A stretch of 64,000 bases of DNA from the NCBI GenBank assembly GCA_027475525.1, contig JAMWFC010000067.1, positions 496,001 through 560,000 on the forward strand. The letters run 5' to 3'. Shown here in pieces: positions 47,541-58,591 of this stretch (within the stretch, counting starts at the first letter, position 1; the number at the start of each line of letters is the position of its first letter). Position numbers and translations under genes: made by a program. The notes beneath the pieces are model-generated. The model did not search any database. It saw only the letters and a list, made by a program, of their open reading frames with translations, and was not told the origin of the DNA. Source of the stretch: Macrolepiota albuminosa (lineage: Eukaryota; Basidiomycota; Agaricomycetes; Agaricales; Agaricaceae).

Positions 47541-47822
47541 GATGGATGCACGCGTATTGCGTGGCTGCACGGCGTTAGCACTCATGCGTAAGGAAGATGT
47601 GTCGTCCGGACACAATCGGAAGCAGTCCTTATCAGACACGGGCGTAGGGGACGCCAGCAGTAGAAAGCAAATGTTGTATATAATAAAATTATATATAAAA
47701 AAACAAAAGAATGACCCCTTCTCTGGGTCCGCTGTATCTACACGCGACTCTAAAGTGCGTATCAGCTGAAATGGCTCGAGTTAAATACTCAGAGGTACAT
47801 ACACAATATTGTATAAAAGGGT

Positions 47823-50771
47823 CTAGGACCCGGATGACGATGCTCCTGCGCCAGCGCCCGTCTCAGTCACCATTGCCTCCTCCTCCAGTGCGACGTTAAT
47901 CGCGGGAGGGGGAGGCGCCGATTCCGTCCTCGGTGGGGTTATAGGCCCCTCGGCTGCAGGCGTGTCTACCACCATAGGCTCTGTTAGTGCGACGTTAATC
48001 GCTGAAGCGGTGGTGGGAAGCGTACCCTGCTCTGCCGTGCGTGACAAGAGATTGACCCGGCCTGGGTCCATGTCTGCTGCTGGCAGGTCATGCGCCGCCG
48101 AGCGTTTTAGGAGGTTGACCCGATTTGGGTCCATGCCAATTAAGTAATAGAGGCCGTTGGCCTCAGGGTTTTCCGGGAGCTTGCTCTCCTCGTGGTGCTT
48201 GAACATAAGACGATAGTGATCGTCTTCAGTCATCTCCCGCCATCCATCCCATTGCGGGATTGCGGCGGGGGTGCCATACGTGGAGAGGCGCTCCATGCGC
48301 TCGTCGTCGACCTGCTTAAAGATGTCCATAGACATCGTGGGGGAATGGAACTGCTGTTCCAGGAAGACTACGCCGTACGTGTACGCGTGGTCCACCCATT
48401 CCAGCGGAATCCGGTTGTGTAAAAGGACGCGTAACACGTCGTCGTCGGAGAAGTTCCGTGCATGGTCATCGGGCACGTGAACTTGATGAATTTCGAGCTG
48501 CGGCCCACGTTGGGGCTCAAATGGCTGCTCGGGGAACATGGCGTCATACGAGGCAATCGCCTCTCGATAAAGCCCTGGACGGGCCACGACGAGGGTCATG
48601 CGCCGTACAATCACCGGCTTGGCTGCGCTGTTAGCGCACAATGCTCGACATAAGGCGAACCCAAAGAGGGTCCGCCAGTGCATACGGTAGGCATGATCCA
48701 CGGCGATACCTTGATAGGTATTCTCCAGCCCAGGTCGGCCAAAGACCAGCGCGTACTGCGCCAATTGGTCAAGGTCGAACGGTGTGGCTGGATCCTGAGC
48801 GCGCATTACGCGCAACGCCGTGGTGCCATCGTCTTTCGTGCGCAAAAAGCGCCCCGGAATGTTTCGTCGCTCGACAAGAGCGAGGTCGTCAGGGCCCTGC
48901 ATCGGGTTGACGAGTTCCTGATACTGAGGCTCCTTCATCAGGAGCTGCATGGTTCGATCATGCAGAGCTTCCACTGTTCGCTGCGCGAACATCTGGAGCT
49001 CTGTGATCAACATATAAGCGATGATTCTGTCGCGACGCGGGACGTGCACATTGGCGTAGTACTTGTAGAGCCGGTCCAGCTCTAGAGGAGTGCGGGGAAG
49101 ACCGCGTGGGGCGTGCTTGTACACAATCGTGCCCGGGATATGGGCAGGCTGGCCAGAGGAGTGTTCATATGCCGCCGCTCTATTGGCGTCAGCTCCCATC
49201 AACACCGTATTCGTGGCATACGAATAATAGGTGCAATGGCTGAGTGCTCCTCTAAAGCACGAGTTCATTCGCTCGATATCGAGCGGACCCCACACCTTCA
49301 CCCCCAAGCCATCGGGGATCCTCCCCGAACATTCGTCCTCGGCCCTCGACTTCTGGGCCTTTAGCTCCTTGGCGTGAATCGCCTTCTTCTTTGCAATGCG
49401 CTTATTGCGCGCTACTCGTTGGAATCGGTCTGCGGCCGATTCCCCCTCCTCCCCGTCCTCCTCCTGCTCCGAGCTCGACTCTCCATAGTCGCTCTCGTCG
49501 GACAGAGACGGTACTGGTTTTTTGCCTTTATCAGGCCTAGTCTTCCCCCTCGAGGTCGCTACCAGACCATCATACTGCTCCGGCGTACGAGGGTCTGGGG
49601 TCAAGACGACCACGGGGTACTTTGCTGGTGGGGCCGGTACAAACACCGGCAGCATAAACAACATCTGGACTTCTCCCGCTCGTGCGGGAATGCCAGCAGG
49701 AAAGAGTATAACCTCCAATTTGGAGGCATCGAGAGGCGGCTTGCGGCCGCGACGCTGACGAGACGGCCCAGACTTGGTCTGGGCGGACGATTCTGGTTGT
49801 GGCTGAGCCACCGGAGGGGCAGGCGCATTTCGCGCCAGAGTATTCCCTCCAGGCCCAGCGCGAGGAGTAACAGTAACGGGCGCTCTTGGCGCCACAGCGA
49901 CGGGTTTGGACCCCCTAGGTGGGGCCCGAGATGATGCGGGTTCCCGCTGACCCAAGGACAGACCTGCCAAGGGTTCACTGACGGCAGCCAGCGACTCTGA
50001 CGAGGCCTGCGGGCCCGACTCGGGTAGCCGCAATGACGAAGCCACGGGCTGAGGAGGCTGCTCATGGCGCGCGAATTGCGCTTCCGACGGCATCCTTGCC
50101 TGTGGAGGAGCGACCGGTCAACTGGGCTGATATCTCGCCCTCTTGACCTCAGCGGTCGATTCCTCGCTCGTGGCGATTTTGCGCTTAGAAGCGCGCTCGA
50201 TCTGCTCCAGCGCTGCGACGCGCTGCCTCTTCATCAGCTCGATCTGGTCGAGCAATCCCTCCATCACCATCACGGCCAAGCTGTCCTGCAGAAAGGACGC
50301 AGTTGCAGGGACTGGCTGTCCCGCTGCTTCCAGTCTGCCCAACAACACATCTGACCCAACTACACTCTGCGCTTGTGGCGCAGGCTCCTCATACGACTCT
50401 GCTGCGGGCCGATGAGCCCATGGAACTGACGGCGGCCCCGTCACCACACCCGCATACGTCGGATACGACGCAGACGAGCGTGAGGACGGTTCCTGATAGT
50501 ACCGTTCTCGACGCAAGCTATCCTCCGGGCGCCCATAGCGCCCATCATCATCGACCTCCATCTCTTGCGAGTGGAGGGGTGTTTGGTAGGGGAGCGGCTC
50601 CTCGCGGCCCGGATAGGCCACGCCCGCTGAATGCAACTGACTCGCCGCCGGATATGGCGGCTGCCTCTGAAACTGGGAAACCTGGGATGACGTCTGTATA
50701 TTCGGGGGTCTCCCCCCTCCACTAGAGCCTTGCCGGCTCTGATCACCCTTTTGCGGCCCCCAATAGGCCAT
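47823..50771 (-). CDS. Gypsy accessory ORF3 (about 980 codons), function unknown
   Basis: This lies 229 bp after the pol stop, where env would be. Two open stretches (50118-50771, 217 codons; 47823-50093, 756 codons) share one frame and are separated by a single TGA at 50118-50120; the final stop is TAG. The N-terminal part is Gln/Pro/Ser-rich and disordered. A probable coiled coil follows near 50180-50290 (LLDQIELMKRQRVAALEQIE), then a Pro-rich stretch, an acidic run (ESSSEQEEDGEEGESAADRF), a basic run (RNKRIAKKKAIHAKELKAQK) and a ~370-residue folded-looking region rich in Tyr, Arg and His. The C terminus repeats MDPxRVNLL and AINVAL twice each. No membrane helix or signal peptide, so not an envelope protein. 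No catalytic motif was recognised. A nucleic-acid-binding or assembly role is a guess. Confidence 0.75.
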
Positions 50772-50999
50772 TCTAAAGCGACACGTAGACTACGTGTATT
50801 GGGACTGAGGAAAGAAAGAAAAAAAAACAATCTCCCAACTCCGCCAGTGGTGTAAACAACCACAAACACACGCCACCCGGCGCTGCGTCGGCGATCATAA
50901 TCGCCTAAATAGTTACAATCACAGCCACAATCAGTGGTCCCCCGGTTAGTTACCGGCAATCAAAGTGGACTTCGTCCACATTCCACCACCACACGCGCA
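50772..50999. other. Spacer between gypsy pol and ORF3
   Basis: Contains a minus-strand tttttttctttctttcc tract just before the ORF3 ATG and could hold a subgenomic promoter or splice acceptor. Nothing definite. Confidence 0.4.
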
Positions 51000-52916
51000 T
51001 TACGCGCGTTTTGCTAGCTGCTGAGGGCGTTTCACGCCCTGCAGCTCTAGATACCTATCCATCGCTGCAAGGTCTTTGCAGTTTACTAGCGGTTCCCAGG
51101 TAGTATCACCTAAGCTCCACCTTACCTCGAATTTGAGGCTTCCCCTTGTCCAACGATGACCTATCAGGTCATCTACGAACCACTCCTGGTCATTACCAGT
51201 TCCAAAATCATACGGCTCCGGAGTTGCTCGATTAGGAAAGAGCGCATCACTACTGGCCATATACGGTCGCAATAGCGACACATGAAATTTGGGGACTATC
51301 CTTCGCGCTTGCAGCGCATGGGGTAGTTCCAGCACGTAGTTAGACGTGCTCGGCTCCGCTTCAAGGACCTTATACGGTCCAATCCACTTTGGACACAACT
51401 TACTCGCTCTGCCTTTCGGCAGGTTTAGGTTCTTCGTAGAAAGGTACACTAGGTTCCCTTTCTCGATGTCTGGTTCCTCGCGTCTGCGATTATTCGCATG
51501 TTTGGTTTGCCAGACGCGCGATTCTATAATCGCATCATGGGCATCTGCCAGATTCCTTAGCGCGTTGCACGCAAACTGCTTGACTCCCACATGAATAACT
51601 TCGTCCGTACGAAGTTCACAAATCATGGATGGCATGTAGCCATTGTTGAGTTCAAAGGGTGAGTACCCTGTGGTTTCCGATATACTCGCGTTTATCGCGA
51701 ATTCCACGAGTGGACATCTATCCACCCAGTCCTTCTGATCAGGACGTACGAACGCTCGCAAGATTTGCGCGATATTTCTATTCGCACGTTCCGTTTGACC
51801 ATCCGTTTGCGGATGAAATGATGTCGACATGAGCAACTTTGCTCCTAGCAGCTTGTGCAACTCCTTCCACCATTTGGAAGTAAACTTAGCATCTCGATCG
51901 CTCACAATCGAGCTGGGCAGTCCATGGAGACGTACTATCTCCTTGAGATAGATCCACGACAAGTCTGACGCGGTCATGGTGGTTCTCACCGGAATGAGAT
52001 GGACCATACTGGTCATTCTGCAGATCACTACCCAGAGGTAGTTAAAGCCTTTCGACTCGGGGAACGGACCTATAAAGTCCATCCCAATCGAATCCCAAGG
52101 TTTGACCGGGATGGGTAGCGAATGCAGCTTTCCCGGTGGCTTCAAAGTCAACACTTTCGACTGTTGACATAGCTCGCATGTCGAGCAGAATTGGCTCGTC
52201 TCTTTGGCCATTTGCGGCCACCAGTACCAGCGTCGCACATAGTCCAGCGTTTTCTGAGTTCCGAAGTGGCCCACTACTTTATGGGCCTGGTCCAGGATAG
52301 TCGTAATCAACGACCTCTCCCGGGGAATGCAGATGACTTTGGACCCCGTGGGTCTGGTAAGGTAGACAAGCTGCTGCTCCGTCCTGAAGCGCGGATGCGC
52401 TTGGATATTGTTCAGAATCTCTATGAAGAGATTATCATCCTTGTATCCTTGCTGGATACGTGTGTGGAATTGCGCATTGCCTAAGTCGGCCGGTGCAGGC
52501 GTATGGTCCTGTGACTCCAGCGCTTGCTGGAGCGTCATATCAGTACCTCTCATAGGCACCTCTTGCCTCATCTCTTCCCTTGGCTGAGGGGCCTCATGGT
52601 CCACTAGCACCTGAGCCTCGATATCGCGAGTCTCTCGCTGCTCCTGCAGTCGCTTACTGCGACGTGTTTCCTGCGCTCGCATGGCGTGTAACTCGACCCT
52701 ATGTTCCCTGATTTCATGGAATCGATGCAGAGGCAAATCCTCGCCCTCTGGGTCAATACGTTTGTCCGCCTGGACATAGTCATGCGCGTCATGGACGTCA
52801 TCTCGAGTATCACTCTCGAAATATCGAGATAGGCAATCCGCCACTTTGTTCAATTCACCTTTTACATAGGTGATGTCGAACTGGTACCGCGACATGTAGT
52901 CGATCCAGCGACGTTG
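51000..52916 (-). pseudogene. Gypsy pol: RNase H end, integrase and chromodomain-like C terminus
   Basis: The frame continues from the RT/RNase H part across a TGA at 52917-52919 (expected Arg in SPRQRRWIDYMS). Visible: YQFDITYVKGELNKVADCLS (RNase H end), the integrase HHCC zinc finger (GHFGTQKTLDY, CSTCELCQQSK), the catalytic core with MDFIGPFPES, IVSDRDAKFTSKWW and PQTDGQTERANR (D, D, E residues present), the GPY-type region (KWIGPYKVLE) and a chromodomain-like end (WFVDDLIGHRW, EVRWSLGDTTWEP). It ends at a normal TAA. Apart from the upstream TGA the integrase looks intact. Confidence 0.9.
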
Positions 52917-54902
52917 TCACGGAGACAGGTGCACCTGAGTCTTGAAGAACTCTAGTGCTTTGTGATCCGTGATAATATGGATCTTATATCCCATCAGTTT
53001 ATCCTCCCACTTTAGGAGGGCTTCCAGTATTGCGAGTGTTTCTAACTCGTGCACAGCATAATTCTGCTGAGCAGCAGTGAATTTACGGGACATAAATCCT
53101 GCTGGTCGGCAAGTCTGCCATGTTTTACCCTGGCCAAACATGGCCCCAACCCCAGTCTTCGACGCATCGCAAATGAGCCAGATGGGCTCGTCGATGCGTG
53201 GGTCAATTGGCTGGATGACCGGCGTTTTCGCGCATATGCGCTTAATCATCTCAAAACACCGCTGATGCAGCGGTCTCCAATGAAACGGTGACCCATTCTG
53301 GGTCATGGCCATAAGTGGCCCAGTGTATGCAGTGACGTCTGGCAAGAAATTGCCAATATAGTTCACCAGTCCGACAAATCGTTGGATATCATTATATGTG
53401 CGTGGAGTACGCCACTCTCGGATTCGGTCGAGCTTATCCGTATCAGGATGAATGCCCTTCTCGTCAATGACGTGACCGAGACAATCTATACTCGTTGCGT
53501 ACAACTCGCACTTCTTCCATTTGAGATAGAGGCTGGCCTTCCGTAGTCGTTCAAATACGACTCGTAGGTGCTGCTCATGCTCCTCAATGGAGTCAGAAAA
53601 TATAAATATATCGTCTAAATAGACGTGCATAAACTTCCCGATTACATCTCAGAAGATTGAGGTCATTAACCTCTGAAATGTCGCCGGTGCATTACAATCA
53701 CCAATCTGCATGATGTTACTCACGAACGTCCCCATCAGGGACGAGAACAGTGTCTTCGGTATGTCCTCTTCGCGGATGCGAACCTGCTCGTACGCGTCTG
53801 TAAGGTCGATTTTCGACCGATACTTCGCTGTCGCAACATCTTCTCGTATCACTTCCTGATCTGGAAGAGGTGTTACATCCTTGACGGTATTATCATTGCG
53901 CTGTCGCGCATCCAATGCCGTCCGCAACGTTCCATCCTTCTTGGGGATACAAAGCAATGGTGCCGCTTGCACCGCTGGTCATGGTTCCCACCACTTCGCG
54001 TTTATGTATCTATTCGTCTTTTCACGAAGTTGATCCTGAAGTGCTCGCGGGCAGCGAGGCAAATGATACTTGTACTGCTTGTTATTGTCAATGAGGTTGA
54101 TCTCATGATTAACCTCCCGCCACGGAGGAAGCTCCTCCTTCGTTCCATTGACGATATCAGCGAACTCCCGTTGCCATTGCTGGCGCAATCGAGGAATATC
54201 CTCCTCTGTAAGGCTCAAAGCCTTGCCTTTTCCTTTGGCTACGCGTGCTATACGCGGCTGAACCTTTGGTTCAAATCGCTCCCATAAGGCACGTACGTGC
54301 TCCTCTGTGAGGTCTCCCGGATTCAACCTTACAACCGGTTGTTTCCTCGTCGTACTCGCCGACGACTGCACACTCCTCGCCTTCAGCGAGAATCCGTCAA
54401 ATACGATATCCAATGTTTCGGATATCTCGTCCTCTCGTGCGTGACGGTACACTTCTCCCGTCTGGGTCGCTTGCCCACTTCCCATAGCCTGCGTCACCAT
54501 TGACGCTACCAACTCGTTCCACTCCCGTGGCATTCGTGGGTCATACGCCCATTGCACTCCTGGCCGAGGCACTGGTCGATCCATTAGCGACCTAGTGCTA
54601 CCCACAGTTCCCATCGTACTGTATCCCTCGTCCTTGACGAGATCCTCCACCTTTACTCGAGAGCTAGTCGGCTGGCATTCCAGCGACTCCACCACGCGTT
54701 TACTATGCTCATTCTTGCACTGCACAGCCTGTTTAGGCTTTCCATTGGTACACCCAGTCACATCCGGGTGCTTCCCCTTCTTCAGAGTTCCTTGAAACTC
54801 TTCCTCAGTCATCAGTATAGCCGGCAAATCAGCCGGCAGGCTTTTCGGTGGGGCCTGTTCGTCCTCCACCTCCTGAACAGTTGCTCTCCTGCGACCATCT
54901 AG
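52917..54902 (-). pseudogene. Gypsy pol: linker, reverse transcriptase and RNase H, with three in-frame TGA
   Basis: The RT holds AAPLLCIPKKDGTLR (near 53960), LTDAYEQVRI, FSSLMGTFVSNIMQIGDCNA, the catalytic YLDDIFIFSDS (near 53600) and LGHVIDEKGI. RNase H holds LICDASKTGVGAMFGQG (near 53165) and HELETLAILEAL. In-frame TGA codons lie at 53979-53981 (WWEP-stop-PAVQ), 53649-53651 (TSIF-stop-DVIGKF) and 52917-52919. All three are in the same frame as the flanking protein, with no indel, and Arg (CGA) fits each place. Confidence 0.9.
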
Positions 54903-56086
54903 TCAGTTGCGCTCATCACGCCGCTTCTCGGTTGCGCGATAGCGCCTCAAACGACCATCTGTATCGTTCAACACCACTTTCTCCGCCTTCAGCGGCGTAC
55001 CATTCACAACGACCATGTCGTTCACGAAATCCAGCGACACCTTGTTCTTACGCATGAACGGCGTACCGATAATCATGTCATAGCGATCAAAATTCGCTAT
55101 ATCCACATATTCCTTCGTCGACGTTCCTGACGTCTTTATTTTCACCTCCGCGCCAAACTGCACCATAGCGCGACTCCCCACAGTCCCCAGCTGGAGCATC
55201 AAGGGCTCCTCCAGTTCATGAACGCGAATCGCGTTGACGTGAGCAAACTGGGGCGTAATGCCCGTAGTGGTACTCCCGGAGTCCCACAACGTCCATGCCG
55301 GATGTCCGTTGACATCAACATACGTGACCAGGCACTCCTTCTCTTCAGGAGTATAGTGTGGCCGCTGCAACTTATTAGTTGCCTTCTGCAGGGTTACGCG
55401 TCTCATTCGGACGCGCTGATCTCCACGGCACTCCGTCAGTGCAAACAGGTGTTCCTCCTCGTCATCACGAGCATAGTAGTCGCTGTCGTACACATCCACT
55501 GCGACGTATTCATCGCCATCAATCTGGACGCTCTCAGCGTCATCCACTTCCGACCCGTCAGCCTCTGCTTGCAGCTCCTCCTCGGTTTCCTCGACGATTT
55601 CATCGTCCTCGTCGTCACTGACGACATCGCTCGGTGCCGCAGCCGTATGGGCCGCTCGGATGTGTGCCTTAGGAGGGGCGGGACACTCCTTAGCAAAGTG
55701 CCCGCTCCTGCCACAATTGTAGCACGCTGAGGGGTCCCCGGCAGGCCTTCTCTGGCCCACTCCTGGAACTCCAGCAGTTTTACCCGCCATACGTGCTGCA
55801 GGCGCCACTACTCCTCTTGGTGCTACTTGATTCTGACCCCTGGAACTCCAGCAGTTTTACCCGCCATACGTGCTGCAGGCGCCACTACTCCTCTTGGTGC
55901 TACTTGATTCTGACCCGAAACGGGTCGACTGTCCTTCGCTGGCAATTGTCCAGCAGGTTTCGATCGAGGCCGTTGGCCTCCAGGAATTGTCTTGCGAACC
56001 ACGAATCGCGGATTGCGATTGTTCTCCATCTCCGTCTGCTTGGCTAGGAAGGTTCCCACCTTCACTGCCTGACGGTTCACTGGTCC
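54903..56086 (-). pseudogene. Gypsy gag C-terminus, zinc knuckle and aspartic protease
   Basis: After the TGA at 56087 the same frame continues (GPVNRQAVKVGTFLAKQ) up to the 77-bp duplication, which throws it out of frame; removing one copy restores it. Then the CCHC knuckle CYNCGRSGHFAKEC (near 55720), an acidic spacer and a retropepsin-type protease with WDSGSTTTGI (near 55265) as the DSG catalytic motif. It ends at a TGA (54903-54905) followed by CTAG, after which the frame carries on into the RT linker. Confidence 0.88.
55762..55915. repeat. Perfect 2 x 77-bp tandem duplication inside gypsy gag-pol
   Basis: 55762-55838 equals 55839-55915, with one further chance match. It causes the only frameshift in the 7.5 kb gag-pol frame. 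Confidence 0.95.
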
Positions 56087-58480
56087 TCAGCGTGAACTAC
56101 GCTGCTCATAATGGTTTGCAGTCCGTGTCGACTGCTCATAACGGATGGCATACGCCAAAAATTCAGTCACAGTGTTGACCTCCGGAGACAAGTTATCGTC
56201 GCGTATCAACGCTCTCCTCATGTCTGCGGGTATTCCGTCCAGGAATGTCTCGTGGATAGTGTATTCGTCTGGATAGACGGCCATATTCTGTGCATGACCC
56301 ACAAGGTCATCATAAAAGGTCTGGACGCCAGTCTTAGCGTCATACACTGCCTTTCTAAAGGCATCGCGAGCTTCCTGCATCGTCGCAGCATTAACGAACT
56401 GATTATACAGTCCTATCAGGACCTCTTTAAATGTCCAGTGCGATTTGTCGCGATTAATGTGGAGAACATGGCGATGGAACCAATTCCGAGCCTCTCCTTC
56501 CATAAATTCGTGTAGCACGAATATCCTTTCCTGGTCCATGTCGTCTCCACCATAGCAGCAGGCTGCGAGGTGGTAGCACACGTCCATGGCCCAGTCCTCC
56601 AGTTGCAAGAACCTATGTCCTCCAGCGTACGCACGTATGTGCTTACCATCGGATTTACGGGGGCTTACCCCAGCAGGGAACTTAAATCTGACTCCAAGGG
56701 AGTCATCCACCAGACGAGTGAGGCGGTCATGCATATGATCCATATGGATCCTGACCGCTTCATTCATTCCCGGCGTAGTTTCACGCAAATCATGAGGTGC
56801 GGGCATTGAAAATGCCCGAGGACTGCGAAACAGGTGCTCATTGACCACTCTTTCCGGCCGTGCGGTGGGCTGTTGCCTCACTTGTTGCTCTGCTGGTAAT
56901 CCACCAGCCTGCCTGCCCCTGTCACGACGATTATTATCGTCCTGATCGTCATTCCTACGATCACGATCTCCACCGTTGTGATTGCGACGATTTGGCTCCC
57001 TCCGTTCGTAGTGACCACTACTGTCGTCACTACCACCCGGATCTCTGTCCGGTTCAGCAGTCCGAGCCGCGAATTGTCGCCGCATGTCATCGACAGGCGT
57101 TACGCCCTCACGCCCTTCAAAGACTACCCCCTGGTCGTCAATGAACGACTCACCATGATCACGCAAGTCCTGGTTGCGTATCCTTTGGTAATTGACGCGT
57201 TCATTCCAGTTGTCCACTAGGTGGACGCGTCGCACTACGCGTCGTGGTCGCGTTCGCTCCTCAAGAATGTGGACTTCGTCCACCTCTTCCTTGATTGTAA
57301 CTTGCTTACGAGGTGTCTTAACCTCCTGCACTGCAAGTGCTGCCTCTGGCTCTGCCGGAGTCGTCGTTACAGTCTCCACCTCAGACAATGCCTGCTGAGG
57401 CACTCCGCTAACAATGCGTTGACGATTTGCGGCGTTCTGGCGCCGAATGTAGTCTTGCTGAGACTCATCAGCCTGACGAGGCGCATTGAGCAATTCCATC
57501 GCGTCTGCGATTAGTGGCGCTCGCCTGCGCACACTCATCTCACATTCTACGGAGTCGGCTGGAGTAGCCGTTGAGACTGCTGACCCTCGCGCCGCTTTGC
57601 GCTTAAGGTATTCCACTACTTCGAGTTCGAAGATGCGCACAAACAATTCGATATATTCACTCGAATCTGCCCGGGGTACATCGTGGCTCCTAGCCGCCAG
57701 CAACTGTAAGTGCTTCACTACATAAAGCTGAAGACGCTTTCGCGTCGATTCCTTCACGACCGCCGGATATCGGTCCAATACTAGCTGCAACTGGATAGAT
57801 AAGGTCGAATGCGACCTTTTGCTTTCCTCATCATCTGAGGACTCCAACTCGGACTCTAAGTCCATAACTCTCCTGAGGCCGTCATGCCTCACTTGCGGCT
57901 GTTTGCCGGCTCGTCGGTGCAACTCTGGACTTCCAGGCGTTGTTAACGCCTTGTCCAACCTTACGACATTGTCGTCTTCCCTACTGACCACTATTGCTGG
58001 TCCTTGCTTCTGTACTTGTGTTGTCAACGACGACGGTCCCGGTTCAGTGGCAGCATTGGCCACATACTCCAAATGCCGTTCCGTAGGTGCAGTCCGGAAT
58101 GGGGTGCTATGCGCAAACGCGCTGCCTTGTACCAATTCCGAGTACTGGGTAACGTCCGGTTGACCCTCCGAGGGAGCTGAAGAGCTCTCGGGCAATACCG
58201 GATACATCAGTGAGGGCATTTGACTCGCTGGCAGCGACACTCCTGAGACCGCGGATCTATCTCCTGGTTTTCCACCAGGTCGTACAATGGACATCATCCG
58301 TGATACGGATAGCCCACCAGGCATTCCATAGCTCGCGCTGACATCGCGAGGAGTCTTTTCGTCCCGCTTTGGCGGGGGTTGGTATGCTGACGCAGATTGC
58401 GTCTTCACAACCTGAAGCACAGGTAAGTCACCTGCGTCTGCAGCTGAGAACGGAGGGTCCGGATCAAGAGAGCCAGTCAT
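56087..58480 (-). CDS. Gypsy Gag polyprotein
   Basis: A 797-codon frame starting at 58480, about 110 bp after the 5' LTR. The first ~500 residues are low complexity with acidic, Gln-rich and Arg/Asp-rich stretches. The capsid-like region lies near 56140-56660 (FLQLEDWAMDVCYHL, FMEGEARNWFHRHVL, VLIGLYNQFVNAATMQEA, TFLDGIPADMRRALI), the retrotransposon Gag pattern of fungal chromoviruses. It ends at a TGA in SSR-stop-GPVNRQ; the frame stays open beyond, so the true gag-pol is probably one frame. It forms the retroelement particle. Confidence 0.9.
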   Translation of the reverse strand: MTGSLDPDPPFSAADAGDLPVLQVVKTQSASAYQPPPKRDEKTPRDVSASYGMPGGLSVSRMMSIVRPGGKPGDRSAVSGVSLPASQMPSLMYPVLPESSSAPSEGQPDVTQYSELVQGSAFAHSTPFRTAPTERHLEYVANAATEPGPSSLTTQVQKQGPAIVVSREDDNVVRLDKALTTPGSPELHRRAGKQPQVRHDGLRRVMDLESELESSDDEESKRSHSTLSIQLQLVLDRYPAVVKESTRKRLQLYVVKHLQLLAARSHDVPRADSSEYIELFVRIFELEVVEYLKRKAARGSAVSTATPADSVECEMSVRRRAPLIADAMELLNAPRQADESQQDYIRRQNAANRQRIVSGVPQQALSEVETVTTTPAEPEAALAVQEVKTPRKQVTIKEEVDEVHILEERTRPRRVVRRVHLVDNWNERVNYQRIRNQDLRDHGESFIDDQGVVFEGREGVTPVDDMRRQFAARTAEPDRDPGGSDDSSGHYERREPNRRNHNGGDRDRRNDDQDDNNRRDRGRQAGGLPAEQQVRQQPTARPERVVNEHLFRSPRAFSMPAPHDLRETTPGMNEAVRIHMDHMHDRLTRLVDDSLGVRFKFPAGVSPRKSDGKHIRAYAGGHRFLQLEDWAMDVCYHLAACCYGGDDMDQERIFVLHEFMEGEARNWFHRHVLHINRDKSHWTFKEVLIGLYNQFVNAATMQEARDAFRKAVYDAKTGVQTFYDDLVGHAQNMAVYPDEYTIHETFLDGIPADMRRALIRDDNLSPEVNTVTEFLAYAIRYEQSTRTANHYEQRSSR

Positions 58481-58591
58481 GGAAGCACGTTTTCAGCGTG
58501 ATGCCAACAGAGAATCGAGAGGTTTTGATGAGAGTTGCCTAGTCGGTAACAAGCCTAGAGTCTAAAGCCAATAGCAGAAGATTTAAAAAAA
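58481..58591 (-). other. Gypsy leader between 5' LTR and gag
   Basis: The sequence right after the LTR on the minus strand is a T-run followed by aaatcttctgc. It does not start with TGG, so no ordinary tRNA 3'-end primer site is seen. How reverse transcription is primed is unclear. Confidence 0.5.

Noticed and set aside
47823..50771. Gypsy ORF3 as an envelope gene
   Set aside because: No signal peptide, transmembrane helix or cleavage site is visible in the frame.
50118..56089. In-frame TGA read as selenocysteine or a changed genetic code
   Set aside because: Host genes here use TGA as a normal stop (for example the end of the GATA gene and of hydrolase 1), and no SECIS-like signal was sought or seen. 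CpG mutation explains the pattern better.
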